Shown here one piece after another: positions 21,628 through 32,824 of a DNA stretch of 64,000 nucleotides; position 1 is the first letter of the stretch; each line of letters begins with the position of its first letter. A program made the position numbers and the translations under genes. This DNA is from Obelidium mucronatum (Eukaryota; Chytridiomycota; Chytridiomycetes; Chytridiales; Chytriomycetaceae). The notes beneath the pieces are model-generated. The model saw nothing but the letters and a program-made list of their open reading frames with translations, was not told where the DNA came from and did not search any database. The DNA is taken from the NCBI GenBank assembly GCA_025765595.1, contig JAIVFH010000040.1:124001-188000 (forward strand), written 5' to 3'.

Positions 21628-24563
21628 TTACTTGCGACCTCGCTCTTCCTCATAAAAGCCAGTCAATAGCTCAAAATACACTGCATGATTAAACACACAG
21701 AAGGACGCCATTCGGTCAGCGAGATCGGCCACCTCATCTTCCAACTCTGCCAGCCCATACTTTGCAAGCTTGGCCCTATCCAACTCCACACTCCTCTTAC
21801 TACCCGCTTTACTGTTTACACTAGCTACAGAGTCACTTATAGAAACAGTGCTTGTCCGCGCGGCAAGAACAGACACTCTCCCTTTGACAGGACTACTCCC
21901 TGCTTCACTCTCTGACGAAGAGCTATCGCCATCACTCTCTCCAACACTCGCTGCTACACCAGATTGCGAAACCACGCCTCCATTCACAGCACCAACAGAA
22001 CCCGAACCCGAAGCACCACCACCACCACCACCGCCACCACTCAAACCATCCAAAACCCTCTCACACCAACCCCCAACAACCTCTCCAACCCTCCCCAAAA
22101 CCATTCCAAACACTTTCCCATCCGGAACAAGCGTCTTCTCAACAACCCCCAACACAACCCCACGTTCAACTTCCCCAACCTCTTTCCCCCCACCACCACG
22201 GACAACGCCGACTCCACGACACATTTCAAGTACAATGTGGGTTAAACTCGTGTCGCTGTCGTTCAAGAGAACCCATAAGTTTTCTTTCATGGTTTTGAGG
22301 GATGCAGGTGTTGTTGGTTTACCACAGAGTTGTCGATACACCATCATCAAGCTTGCGAGAATCACAATGTCTTGGAAATCGTTGCGGAAGGTTTGGAGGC
22401 GGGATATGTCCATGCTAAAGAGTTCAGGCAGTTTGGTTGGGTCTGAGGAGGTGTCGTCTTCATTCAGGTGTTGAGAGTGGTGGATTGTGGAGATGAGGCT
22501 GTGGACATAGACTTTTGAGAGGGGTGGGGGTCGGTGTTTGGAGTATGTGGGTATTGATGTTGTTGATGCTGTTGTTGTTGTTGTTGTGCTAGGAGGGTTC
22601 ATTAAGGTTTTGTATCCTTCTTTGAACCACGCTTCCATCTGCGTTGTAGTGCTTCGATTCCATTTGATTTCATCCTTGAACCAGTTTTTCTCAAATTCAA
22701 TGGCGCGTTCTACAACGTGGGGTCGGATTCTTGTTAGTTGATGGTTGGCGTAATCCTATTACAGTCTCATGTTAAAAACAAGAAAAAGAACGATATATAT
22801 ACTACTGCAATTATCCCTCACCAGTTTCATCAATTCTAGTACTTCAAAGCAGAGCGCGAGACTCTCCCCTAACCTTCCTTCCTCACAAGCTTTAACCATC
22901 AAATCCACCTTCTCATCCCGCGCAGGTGCACAATTCACCTTCAAAAGCCCCGCCAAATACCTCATCAACGCAACCGCATCGAAAACACCATGTTCCAAAA
23001 CCTGTGCCACATATCCGACATCAATATTCGCATCGAGTTCGCTATGCGTAGCTTGAGAGTATGGTAACAGTTCCTTGACGATTTGCTTGATTTCGAAAAT
23101 AAGCAGCGGGATGCGGAAGTGTTGCTTGTTTTCAATTTCGCAAGTGACCTTGTCCCAGTATTTCTGGGTTTTCAATCGCTTGGCGGTGCCGCGTTCGCCG
23201 TCTGTGTTTGGTTTGAACTGGAGGTTGGGATCGAAATAGAGGTCGTGTCGGAGTTGTGGGTTTAGGAGTATCTGGTGGTGACGTGTACAATAAAATTAGG
23301 AAGATGTAAAGAAGGAAATAAAAAAGGAATGTAAAGAACACACAAACCTCATCCATATCAAGTTCCCTCAAAGTAAATCTCGTGACAGTCGGCAAAAGAG
23401 GCACAAGATCCATATAATCTGATTCATCCAACAACATCAACAAATCGACAGGGAAGAACCATAGTCCTTTCAACAATATCAGACAATGGTTCATCAAGTA
23501 AATCGCGTTTCCTCAATAAAAGTTTAGAAGTAGGAGACAATGCAGTTGTAGGAGAGAAACTGCGAGATGAAGATTTCCTGCGTGATGGAGAGGATATCGA
23601 AGAAGGTGATGGCAATGCTGCTGCATCGCCTCGGATTCCAAGTAGGGCTTCATTGAGGGCAATCAACTCGCTTAATCGGTTGGTGGTGGTGGTTGATGAT
23701 GTCATTGCAGCAACGCGCTTTTTAATTGGACTGGACAGGTTTTCAGTAAATTGATCGTATGTTTCGTCTTCGCCACTTGAAGAAGTAGGACTAGGTTGGT
23801 GGTGTGTGGGTATTCGATCGTGGTGCGACAGAGAATTGATCAAGTCAAACAGACGATCGATACGAGAGTGAGACGAGTCGCCAAACTGAAGCTCGAATTG
23901 TGCCAAATCAGTGTACTCGGTCAGTGAGTCGGTGTAGCTGGTCATGCTCCCGTTGTCGCCTCCATCCGAAAGCGGCGAGTCGTTGTTGCTGTTGTTTGCG
24001 CGCCACGCGTTCACAAAGTCTGCAAAGCGCTCTTCATCGCCCTCATCATCGTATTCCTCCTCCTCGCCAGCGTCTTCGAGGACCGTCCCCAGCACATCGA
24101 CGCTTGCGGCTCTGCGCATTTCGCCGAATTCTTTCAGTTCTTTTACTTCTTCCGCCCAGCTCTCAGGACAGCGAGCGGCGCAGGGCGCGCACGTGGGCCA
24201 GCTGGCGCTGCAGGACAGCGCGTGGCGGCGGCCAGCCGCACTTTGTCCCAGTGGCGCCGCTGCGCCGCCGCGCGCTGGAGCAGCAGCGCGCGCCGCCGCG
24301 CCGCCGCCCGCGCCAGCCGCGCCGTCAGCTGACTCATCGCCGCGGCTGGCTTCGGCGCGCGCCGGAACGCCGGGAACGACGGCGACGACGGCGACACCAC
24401 CGACAAAGTCCGGCCCGGCGCCGACAACCAGGAAGTACGTGTGCGTGTGCTTCGGCCGGCGCCGGCGCTGCGAGAGTCGGCGCCTGCAAGAGCCGGCGCG
24501 ATAACTATCTGCAGCTTCGAGGACCCTGCGCCATTGGAGTCTATCGGCGGTGCGCCTTCCATC
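21628..24563 (-). CDS. T-complex protein 11 / Sok1 family protein
   Basis: The most diagnostic block is RFTLRELDMDE followed, after an intron (about 23,350-23,275), by a PQLRHDLYFDPNL-type segment and, further on, KVNCAPARDEKVDLM and DYANHQLTRIRPHVVERAIE. This is the TCP11/Sok1 domain. The C-terminal half has a low-complexity insert (poly-Gly, Ser-rich, 22,060-21,840) and ends FELLTGFYEEERGRK. The N-terminal part has the family's basic helix (RRRALLLQRAAAQRRHW) and acidic linkers. Sok1 suppresses PKA defects in yeast; animal TCP11 is involved in sperm. Biochemical activity is not established. Frame changes near 24,215, 24,165 and 23,450 interrupt an otherwise continuous protein. The first two lie in a very GC-rich stretch (24,150-24,500) prone to sequencing error. 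The start at 24,563 is the first suitable ATG. Confidence 0.8.
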
Positions 24564-24842
24564 GAGGCATCAACAGCTGAAGAATGTCGAACATGCGGCG
24601 GCAGAGGACGGGGGCGACAGAGGCATTCCACTGACCCCAACGGTTATTTTTGGAAAGAATCTTGTAAGTGTCAAGAAATACACCCAAACAGCAAAATAAA
24701 ACAGTATAATAGATTATTTTCTGCTTCTGCATGTTCTCTTTTTTTTTATGTTGTTGTTGTTTTCCGCTTCTCATTGTGTAACCATTGCATCTCTTACCAA
24801 ACAAAAACAAACAAAAAAACAAGCAAACAGTCGAACATGCAC

Positions 24843-25538
24843 TCAGCGAGTAGAGTTGTGCGACGAGTTTCCTTGCTTCTGCTTGCGCGCATCACGTGGC
24901 ATGGCGTGTTCCTTTCCCTTTGAAAGAATTTCTTGCAACACTGAAGTCAAGTCCTCAGATCCGAACGCGTTTCTATTGGAAATAGAGTAGAAAGACGAAA
25001 TTAATATTTTCGTTTTTTGGTATTTTTTAGTTTGGGTGTGGTAGAGATAGAGGTGAGGTGGGAGACGCAAATGGTGAACAAACAAAAACACAAACTCACT
25101 TCATTTCAGCTTTCGATGCAACATTCTGCATTCCACTGGCTCCCTTTGTATCGCTTTGGTAGACTTGGAATGCTGTGTGTTTTTTTTTTTTTGTGGAGGG
25201 TTTGTTTTGGTTTGTGTTGTGATTGATCACATACATTCCAAGACTTCAACCAACGGAACTGTCTTGTCACCGCGCCATTTGCTAAGCTAAAGAAGAAAAA
25301 AGAGAATCTGGGGGTTTAGATCTGGGCCGAGAACAGAACTGTGAGGGGAGGCGCTTCGAACCATATCTGTTGGATGCTTTTAGTGGGAATCACAAACTAT
25401 CCATTGCCAACCAAAGGCAACACAACAGAACAAAAATACAATACCTTTATCAGCATACGCAAAGAAGGCGCTGTCGGAATGCTCAGTGGCGGAAATGTGC
25501 TCGTGTTGGTAGACAACTTTCACGGTTTGGTTAGGCAT
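24843..25538 (-). CDS. RTC3: Rtc3-like protein with SBDS N-terminal fold
   Basis: The start MPNQTVKVVYQ leads to about 30 residues ending SAFFAYADKG. The next exon has LSKWRGDKTVPLVEVLE, then FQVYQSDTKGASGMQNVASK and, after a GTGAGT-TAG intron, NAFGSEDLTSVLQEILSKGK. This order and the KG-S-G ... ASKAEM-NAFG pattern match yeast Rtc3 (a stand-alone relative of the SBDS N-terminal domain, about 110 residues), linked to RNA metabolism and telomere capping. It ends in a basic Gln/Asn/Ser tail. The junction of exons 1 and 2 is uncertain (two donors near 25,445). A DNA transposon begins only about 65 bp upstream of the ATG, so the native promoter has probably been displaced. Confidence 0.85.
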
Positions 25539-25603
25539 TTGTGTTTTGTGTTTTGTATTTAATTTTGGGTTGCGTGAAAAAGGTGGCCAAAAAAAGGTGT
25601 AAG

Positions 25604-25690
25604 AAAATTTCCATCCACCTTTTTCAAACACCTATTTGCTCCCAACAACAAAAAGGTGTACAAAAAAAAAATAAGGTGTAAAAATATTTC
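25604..25690 (+). repeat. left terminal inverted repeat of the DNA transposon
   Basis: Begins AAAATTTCCATCCACC and contains CCCAACAACAAAAAGG and two GGTGTA motifs. It pairs with 30065-30151. Confidence 0.85.
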
Positions 25691-25713
25691 TTTTATTTGT
25701 ATTTGCATTATCT

Positions 25714-28700
25714 TCAAGCCAGACAGCATTCCGCACATTTATACACAAAACTCTTTTTCTTTGCCACTTTAGCTGATAGCTTAATGCAGTCAATATGAAA
25801 CCATTCACTACAAATACATTGAACCATTGCTCTCCCGTTGTCAATTTTCCGACAGATGCAATAAATTTTTTCAGAACGTTCAGATAAACAAGGAGCAGAC
25901 AAACAAGGAGCACAGTAGGAATATGTGTCGTATACTGGAGCTTCATCAGGTGAAGCGCCATCCAGAAATAATTTGGCTCTATGTTTTGAATTTGTTGCGG
26001 TCGTTGTTTTCTTTGTATTTGACGGTGTACCGAATCCTCGTGTTCTAGATTAAAGTAAGCGCAGAAAATAAATAACAAGCAGACTGCACCTTTTGATGAC
26101 TTCTGGCTTGGTTGAAACGTTTCCTCGAACATAAAACACAAAGCAACTTAAATCCTGTTTACCTTCCAGGGTGGCGTCATTGTCAACAGATAGGACACTT
26201 CTCCCAGAATTATGAAGGTCATCGTGGATATAGATGCCGCTTACTGTGACTCCTTTTCCCGCTTCCAACTTCGATTTACTGAAGAAATGTGTGCCCCTTT
26301 TGTTTGTTGAGAAAATTCGTGCTGTAAGTTCCCATTCTGACCCATCGGCATGAACTGTTGAAGGGAAAATGCAATTATCTGGCCCCGAAAAAGTAGACCC
26401 ATCAACTTGAGTTATATACTCAAATGATACTGCCATGACTTTTGCTGGCCAAGATGTCATAATGGCATGGTGATAACACATAGGCTCCTTGCATCCTGGA
26501 GCAGGACAGCACTCGGTCTCATTCGCAAATATACTCCAGGAGCCAAAATGATCGCCGCTTGACAGAGTATTAAGGCACTCTTGAAAGTCTTGTATATTGC
26601 CGAACGTATTCAAATCCTGGTCAACTGTTAGATCCAAAGATAATTATTCCAATGTCAACGAACCAGAGTAAATGTGGAGCACTCCGTGATTCCGTTGCCA
26701 AAAGTAACATCCAATCCACCGTAATTGTTCTTTTTGGAGACGCAAGGGCCATCAAAGATTTGCTTTGAATGGTCTGAAATATGACCACTGGAGCATTCCT
26801 TGTGGATTTCTCGTTTGAACAGAAAAATACACTGAAAAGGGTGTCCCATATCACTTTGAATGTCGTGCAGAAGATGCTGGAGAACCAGAAATGGATTGCC
26901 ATATTCCATACGCTTGTAGTAATTGCGGTCAAGGACCCAGTTCTGAAAGCAAAGAATGACTTTGCTATATTTTGACGGCACCAAATCTTTTGACTCCAAG
27001 CTATGTTGAGTCTTCCTTCGCTCATCAATATGCTGCAACAGGTGGGTAAAAGGCTGCCGATCTTTCGATCTTGTTTTTGAAGTATCCCCAATTGTAAAAT
27101 CTGCTGACTTGATATTCAGCTTTAGGAAGCATGAAATAATTGGTTCAATTAATCCTGAAATATAGCAACAGTTTTCATGCTGGCGAAAAGATTGGAAGGT
27201 GGTGGTTCGGTTTCGATCACTGGTGGTAGCACCAAAAGGGCGACCTGGTCGTCTGGATATTATACTTGTACTTTTAAAATTAATGGATTTTTTGTCATTT
27301 GTACGTGTTGATGGGAAAGGTACTCTCATTGTATTGTTTTTCTGATGTTGAAGGAGGGGCTATAGTGGATAACTTTGGAGCAGTTGTAGCTAATAACAGA
27401 GGAGCCAGTTCTAAATCCGAATCAATCAAATTGCTTTTGGTTTTGTTCACGTCAGCAACAGGCACCAAGAGACGAGTTGTATCGGGGGCTCTGCCATCAT
27501 TTTGCTGTTTTGTAGCTTTTGCCGCAGGTGCTGAAGCCACTTCTACAATCTTCTTCCATCTTTCATCTTTCCCGTACGTAACATGGATTCCTTGTTTTCT
27601 ATTGAAGTGAATATCTTCCATATGTTTCGATATAGCAATGAGCATTTTCAATCCATATGTGACAGCATGATTTTTCCCAGCAATTAAATAATAGTAGTTA
27701 TGCAAACTTTCTTGTGGGTTAGAGTCAAGACGTGAGATGGCCTTGAATTCTGGTAGCTGCTCTTTGAAGCAATCAAAGAGCATTTTGGATATTGAGCTTC
27801 GTTTGAAAAATTCAAACCACTTTCGTGCACGTGGATACTTCTCAAGAAGTATTTTAGAGAGCTGGTCAAATACTGCAGTTGTGGCAGCTTCCATGAGGGA
27901 TACTGCCATTTTCGTGAAACTGAAAGAACCGCATTAAGAATGGCTCGAAAAACATAGAGAAATAATTGGATCACAACATACTTGTCTAAATCATGGACTC
28001 CTACTACAGCATGATTCCGTTGCAGTCTTTTGGCAGATGATAAGAAATGTTGCTTACAGCCTGTGATAACAGATTCCGCCATTTGCACCAATTCTTCTTT
28101 TGACAAACATGGAAAGTCAAGTTTGTTTCGGATTCGAGCCATTTGAACAACAAACTCTGCAATGAAAGCACTGCGCTGAGCTGCACTGAAGTCGACACCT
28201 TGCCCCACACACAGCATCACTTGCCGATACCAGAAGTCCAATGTCTCTGTCTTTTTTTCAGGGTTGTTTTGATCCCAAGGATAGTTTGCAACCCAGCATT
28301 CGAGGTCGTCATCATAATCCATGAACTGCTTCTCAAGGAGCTCTTGAATGGCCCAGCCTATAAGGACTTTGAAATGGGCCCGGTGGTGTTTCTGGTCAAG
28401 TCGATAAATGAATGTATAGAGCACTGGGACCCAGCGGTGGCTAATAACGTCATAAACAACGCTGCTCAAGAGGTATCCATCATTGAAGAAAGAATATGTC
28501 ACATCTGACAAACAGTTACCATTATCGACTTCAGACAAGCGAATCTGATTTACAAACAAATCCTTCATCCATGGGGTTGCAGCAGAGATATGCATGTCAT
28601 CGGAATGCAGAGACGAGGAGACAATACAATTAGGGAAGATTTGTTGGAGATACTTTAAACTTGAAAACAGACTGGATTCAACATGAGAGTAAGGGAGACT

Positions 28701-29966
28701 TAGCAGCGCAATCTTTCGGTAATGTGCAACAGCACCCACGTTTGCATAAGATTCGTGAATATCTTGGATTTTCTGGGCACCATTCAGAGTAACTGCAAGC
28801 TGAGAGGGCTTTTTCGTAGGATTTGAAAGGACAACGTGTTGAAATGCCTTTCGAGAATCAGGATCCTGCAAGATTGATTGGCGGCATGGAATGTGAATGG
28901 ATTCCACGATTAAGAATAATTCCACGACTGAAGTCTGGTGAAGAAAACCAAGAAGTTGTGACGTCACATGTCACAATAACACTAGAAGAACGACAGAGGG
29001 GACTAACTAATAAATGATTAGTCTAGATTTACAAGAAGATGTGACTCAATTTCTTACCATTCAATTTCGGCCGTATTTTCGTTCCTCTTGCCACCAGCAC
29101 CACTGCTTCCCGTCTTCAATATGATCGTAGTCCCCGCTCTTTTCGATTTCAGATACAGCAATTGCCATCTTTTTTTTGTGTTGTTTATGTTGGACAGGTC
29201 TTGAGATCCAAAGACATACAGGATTTGGACATTTTATGATCCCACAGCAAGTCTTTGACAGGGCACTATAAGCAACTGCGGCTGAGTTGTACTTTATATC
29301 AGTTGAGGATAATTCCTGTCCTTGATATCCTCGATATTTCTGACCAGACGCATTCCTGAGTTGGTACTGCGAGTAGTGTTTGTTGAAACCTGCATTGTCA
29401 TCGGCCCCAACTCCCAAAAATGCCATAAAGTAAGTTCCATTCATTGCCAAAGGGTAGTTTTTCGAATCAATAGAAAGGTGGAGGCTCAAGCGCCGAAGCA
29501 GTGACCGCTTCTTTGAATGTTTTGTCTTCGGCAAGCATATAGTTCTGTACTGCTTTTTTGATTTGCTGTGAGGATCCAAGAAGAGAGCCTGAAAAGCAAT
29601 TGGAATGCACTGGTATATTCCTGTGTGTGTAGATGTATGTTTTTCAGGAGTTCGGCTGAGGTTTAACGCGCCCGTACCTGTTATAATCAACCAACGATGA
29701 TTCAAAACTCGATCGCTCGGCCATGACTGATGCAGGAACAATATCTGGCTCATTTTCATGTGGAAGGTGAAATACTCTGATTTGGAGTCGTATCAGAAGA
29801 CAGCTTCTTGCGTTTATCAGTCAACTCACAGACTACTGAGGGGAATCCCACGTCCTGTGGCTGTTGACTTCACAGGTACTAGTGTGTTGCCTTGAAGTTC
29901 GAAACCGTCGTAGTTCTCTTCGTCGTCGTACGCGTCGAAGCCGTTGTCTGACGCTTCATAGTCCAT
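25714..29966 (-). CDS. transposase of the TIR element, C-terminal PHD finger
   Basis: The ATG at 29966 starts an acidic N terminus. A Cys/His region follows (KCPNPVC ... HKQHKKK ... WCWWQ), reminiscent of the GCM/WRKY-like zinc fingers of Mutator-type transposases. The core at about 28,960-27,930 includes FNDGYLLSSVVYDV and RWVPVLYTFIYRLDQKHHRAHF, a plausible RNase H-fold DDE region. The C terminus (25,900-25,714) is a clear C4HC3 PHD finger: YCIC ... VQCICSEWFHIDC ... YKCAEC. PHD fingers read histone tails, which could guide insertion. Several introns are needed and one N-terminal junction changes frame, so an intact enzyme cannot be confirmed. The superfamily (Mutator-like favoured) is not settled. 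Confidence 0.65.
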
Positions 29967-30064
29967 GACTTCAGGGATAGATTTTTATGACTAGGGACAA
30001 ATTGAAAGCGGGCTGTCACGGCTATGGCTGTGTGTTATTTGTTTAAAATTGATATCTACGAGAT

Positions 30065-30151
30065 GAAGTATTTTTACACCTTATTTTTATTTTGTACACC
30101 TTTTTGTTGTTGGGAGTAAAGAGGTGTTCGAAAAAGGTGGATGGAAATTTT
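30065..30151 (-). repeat. right terminal inverted repeat of the DNA transposon
   Basis: Reverse complement of 25604-25690 with few differences (for example CGAACACC for CAAACACC). It ends GGATGGAAATTTT. Confidence 0.85.
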
Positions 30152-30300
30152 GCGAATTTGGTCAAATTTGTGCTGCTGGCCGCAGGCCCGACCAAAATTG
30201 ATTTTTTGGTCAAATTTGGTCAAAACCTTCCATTCCCCAACCAATCCTTTATTCAATCCCGACCAAAATCAAATCATATATTGACCAAATAATACCCACC
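30152..30300. repeat. cluster of TTTGGTC / GACCAAA motifs in both orientations
   Basis: At least six copies of TTTGGTC or its complement occur in 150 bp, including two TTTGGTCAAATTTG units 51 bp apart. They sit between the transposon end and the 3' end of the serine recombinase gene. 30,300-30,477 beyond is C-rich and without recognised features. Confidence 0.6.
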
Positions 30301-30477
30301 GAAAACGACCCCTTCCAGACCCTCCCGGCCAGCCCCGACCCCTCCCGACCATACCACCCGATCCGTCCCGCACCATCCCAGTCTCCAGACCCTCGCAACT
30401 ACAACCACTTTCCAGCCACTGACCAATTCCGTTTCCAGCCCCTGCGCTACCGTCCCAAATCACATTCCAGAAAACGT

Positions 30478-31785
30478 CTATTGACTATGATGAGGTGCTC
30501 CAAGAGATTCCACGAGTTGATCCAAGAGCCGCTTCTCCTTGGCTTGCTTCAAGTAGCTTTGAACATTTCGAGAGAAGTTGTAGACTTGACGTTTGATTGG
30601 TCCTAAATAAAACAAAGAATTAACGTCAATTTAGGAAAGAAAAAGTGAACAACTCACTTGGTTTCGCGGACGGCCTTGTTTCCATCTCCATTCCCAACGC
30701 AGCAACGTAATTGAAGATTGCCGTATGAGATAGACGTCGATTACTGGAAAATCGATTCCAAGAGAACGCAAGCGCAGCAAGAGCAAGCAAGCTCTCTTTG
30801 GGACAAGGCACTGTGGATACTTCAATGAGACCGTCTTTGCTGAAACTGTTGAGGAAATACCCATGAATAGTCCGTCCGTTGCTGTAGCGAGCGCAGAACT
30901 GGGTCCCATAAGGAGACTTGTTGCTAACGGGGCATCCAGCGTTTTTCTTCATGAGCATATGATGGGCCGTGGTTTTGGAGATGTTGATACGTTCGGCTTC
31001 AGCTAGGGTTGACCGCAGAAGGAGAGCCAATTGCGGGTTTGCCTTGAATCAATCACATTTAGCAATGTCCGAACGTAAAATACTAAAAATGCTAACCTCA
31101 GACTGACCCGGAGCAAAGAAGAGATCAGGCTCCGCTGCCGAGATGTAGAACTTGCCGCCGGAGCTCAGCCGAGCAAGAACCGCCTTGGTGAAGCCGCCGT
31201 CGCGAGAGAGCCGGTCGACCTTGTAAGTGACTAGTCCGGAAATCGAAGAGTCCCCCAAAACACGTTTCAAGGCAGCCTCGAGCTGGAGCCGGTCCGACTT
31301 GGCGCCAGATTCGACCTCCTCAAACACGGCAGTGATGTGGAATCCCTTCGATGCGGCCCAGTCTTTGACAAAGTCCTGCTGCTGTTGGCAAGAGTGGCTT
31401 GTGCTCTCGACAGATTTGCGGACATAGAGAACCAGGGCAGCGCCGCACTCGAGGCTTTCGCTGCCACAGCCGTGTAACGCAAGGAACTTTTCTAGAGAGG
31501 CGCTGCAGCGGATAGTGGGGGTGGGTGGAAATATTGTGTTGGTAATTGGGAAGTGAAAAACGAAAAACAGTTCCACGCCGCACCTGCCAACGTTGACCAT
31601 TGCGACTTCAACAGAGAAGCAAGAGTCACTCGTTTAAGAGAGCCACCCTGTGTGATAAGAGGAAGAATGAATTTTATGGAAGGCAAGTGAAACGTAATTA
31701 TTGCGGGAGGAGGGAGTGAAACAGAATTTAATATGAAACAAACCGGAACAAGCGGAAGCGATTTGATGCCCGTATGGGTTCCCAT
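30478..31785 (-). CDS. serine recombinase (resolvase/invertase catalytic domain)
   Basis: Five exons are proposed: from 31785, a short second exon ending near 31,579, third about 31,488-31,097, fourth 31,042-30,660, last about 30,604-30,478. The resolvase N-terminal domain is clear: LYVRKSVEST gives the Y-x-R-x-S nucleophile motif, followed by the GLVTYKVDRLSRDGG motif and an E-helix (AEAERINISKTTAHHM) leading to a SPYG turn, as in large serine recombinases. The 200 residues beyond (PCPKESLLALAALAF...) would be the DNA-binding part. About 60 residues precede the catalytic domain, including KRVTLASLLKSQW, a possible helix-turn-helix. Serine recombinases are rare in fungi. Known eukaryotic cases are IS607-like or virus-derived. 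Introns show it is established in a nuclear genome. Its substrate sites are unknown. Confidence 0.8.
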
Positions 31786-32824
31786 TGGGGCCTTGGGTGG
31801 CTCATTTGTGATAGACGGTGGGTGAGTGAAGAAGTTGTGTTTTTTTGAATCTTTTTTATTTTTTCCTTTCCACCGTCTTCCAGAAACAGACAAGAAACCA
31901 CCGAAAAGGCCAACAAACTGAAGAACAAAAGGCGATTCTTCTCCACCAGATCAACCAGAAGAATAGGTGAAATATATTTGTTCATTTTTTTTGCAATCCG
32001 GTCTTCTTTGTAAATCTCGTGTCTCAAACCCCAAACCCAAGAGAATACCAGTCTTAAAAACCATTGCCGGCTTAGGAACGCGCTCAAACAGATGAAACGC
32101 ACTAATACAATTGTAATACTGACCGTTGCTTTGTTGGTTTACGATTGCAAGTGACTCAAAAGGGACACTGACCTCAACTTGAAGACTATTCTGCCACGTT
32201 CTGCTTGAGATGGTGATTATAATCCTCCAATCCTTACATTGATGACTTATTATAACATATAAAATCACGATCTGGTGTTTTGTTTTATGACTTTAGTTGT
32301 CTCAGTACTTCGATGATAGTCTTGTTGGTTGATTGTTGAAGTAAGAGAGGCAATCAACGGCAACGTCAATACAGCTAAAACAAATCTTACCATTTATTTA
32401 TATACCATCAAAAGAGTTGACTGCAGCAGTATTAGCGTTCTGGGACTAATATTTATGGACATAAGCAACTGTGTATATCAAACATCACGCTCCTCACAAG
32501 GAGTAGTGAAAGCTACAAGTCTCAAACTTCCAGCCACTCATTGAAATATATTATCGATTGATTTCTGAAAGTTTCAGGCGTCGATTTTGAGTGGTTAGAA
32601 ACTTTTTATATTGGGTTTCTGAGGCTAATAACACAGTCAACCAGATGAAAATAAAACAATCTCCACCGCAAAGGCTGTCTTCATTTGTTTTTTAATGACT
32701 TTGTAGAATGGCATCAACGTGGACTCTCCGGAAGCTCCACTGACTCCGCGTTTTTGAACAACACACGCCACTTGAAGGATACGCCCAATTTCAAATAGTG
32801 ACGTCTTCTATTGAGCATTTTTCT
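31786..32824. other. about 1 kb without a recognised gene
   Basis: Between the serine recombinase and the next minus-strand gene. It contains only short unsupported reading frames, mostly A/T-rich. No convincing domain, tRNA or repeat seen. Confidence 0.5.

Larger units (their letters stand above)
25604..30151 (-). mobile_element. 4.5-kb DNA transposon with 87-bp TIRs and PHD-finger transposase
   Basis: Near-identical inverted repeats bound the element: 25604-25690 and 30065-30151, about 87 bp with a handful of mismatches. Both begin AAAATTTCCATCCACC reading inwards and contain repeated AAAAGGTGT motifs, which could be transposase-binding sites. A multi-exon transposase gene fills the interior on the minus strand. 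No target-site duplication is evident (left flank AGGTGTAAG, right flank GCGAATTTG), so the true ends could lie a few bases further out. The high TIR identity suggests fairly recent activity. Confidence 0.8.

Noticed and set aside
31951..32268. Short minus-strand frame upstream of the serine recombinase
   Set aside because: Mixed composition, no recognised motif and no splice link to the recombinase exons.
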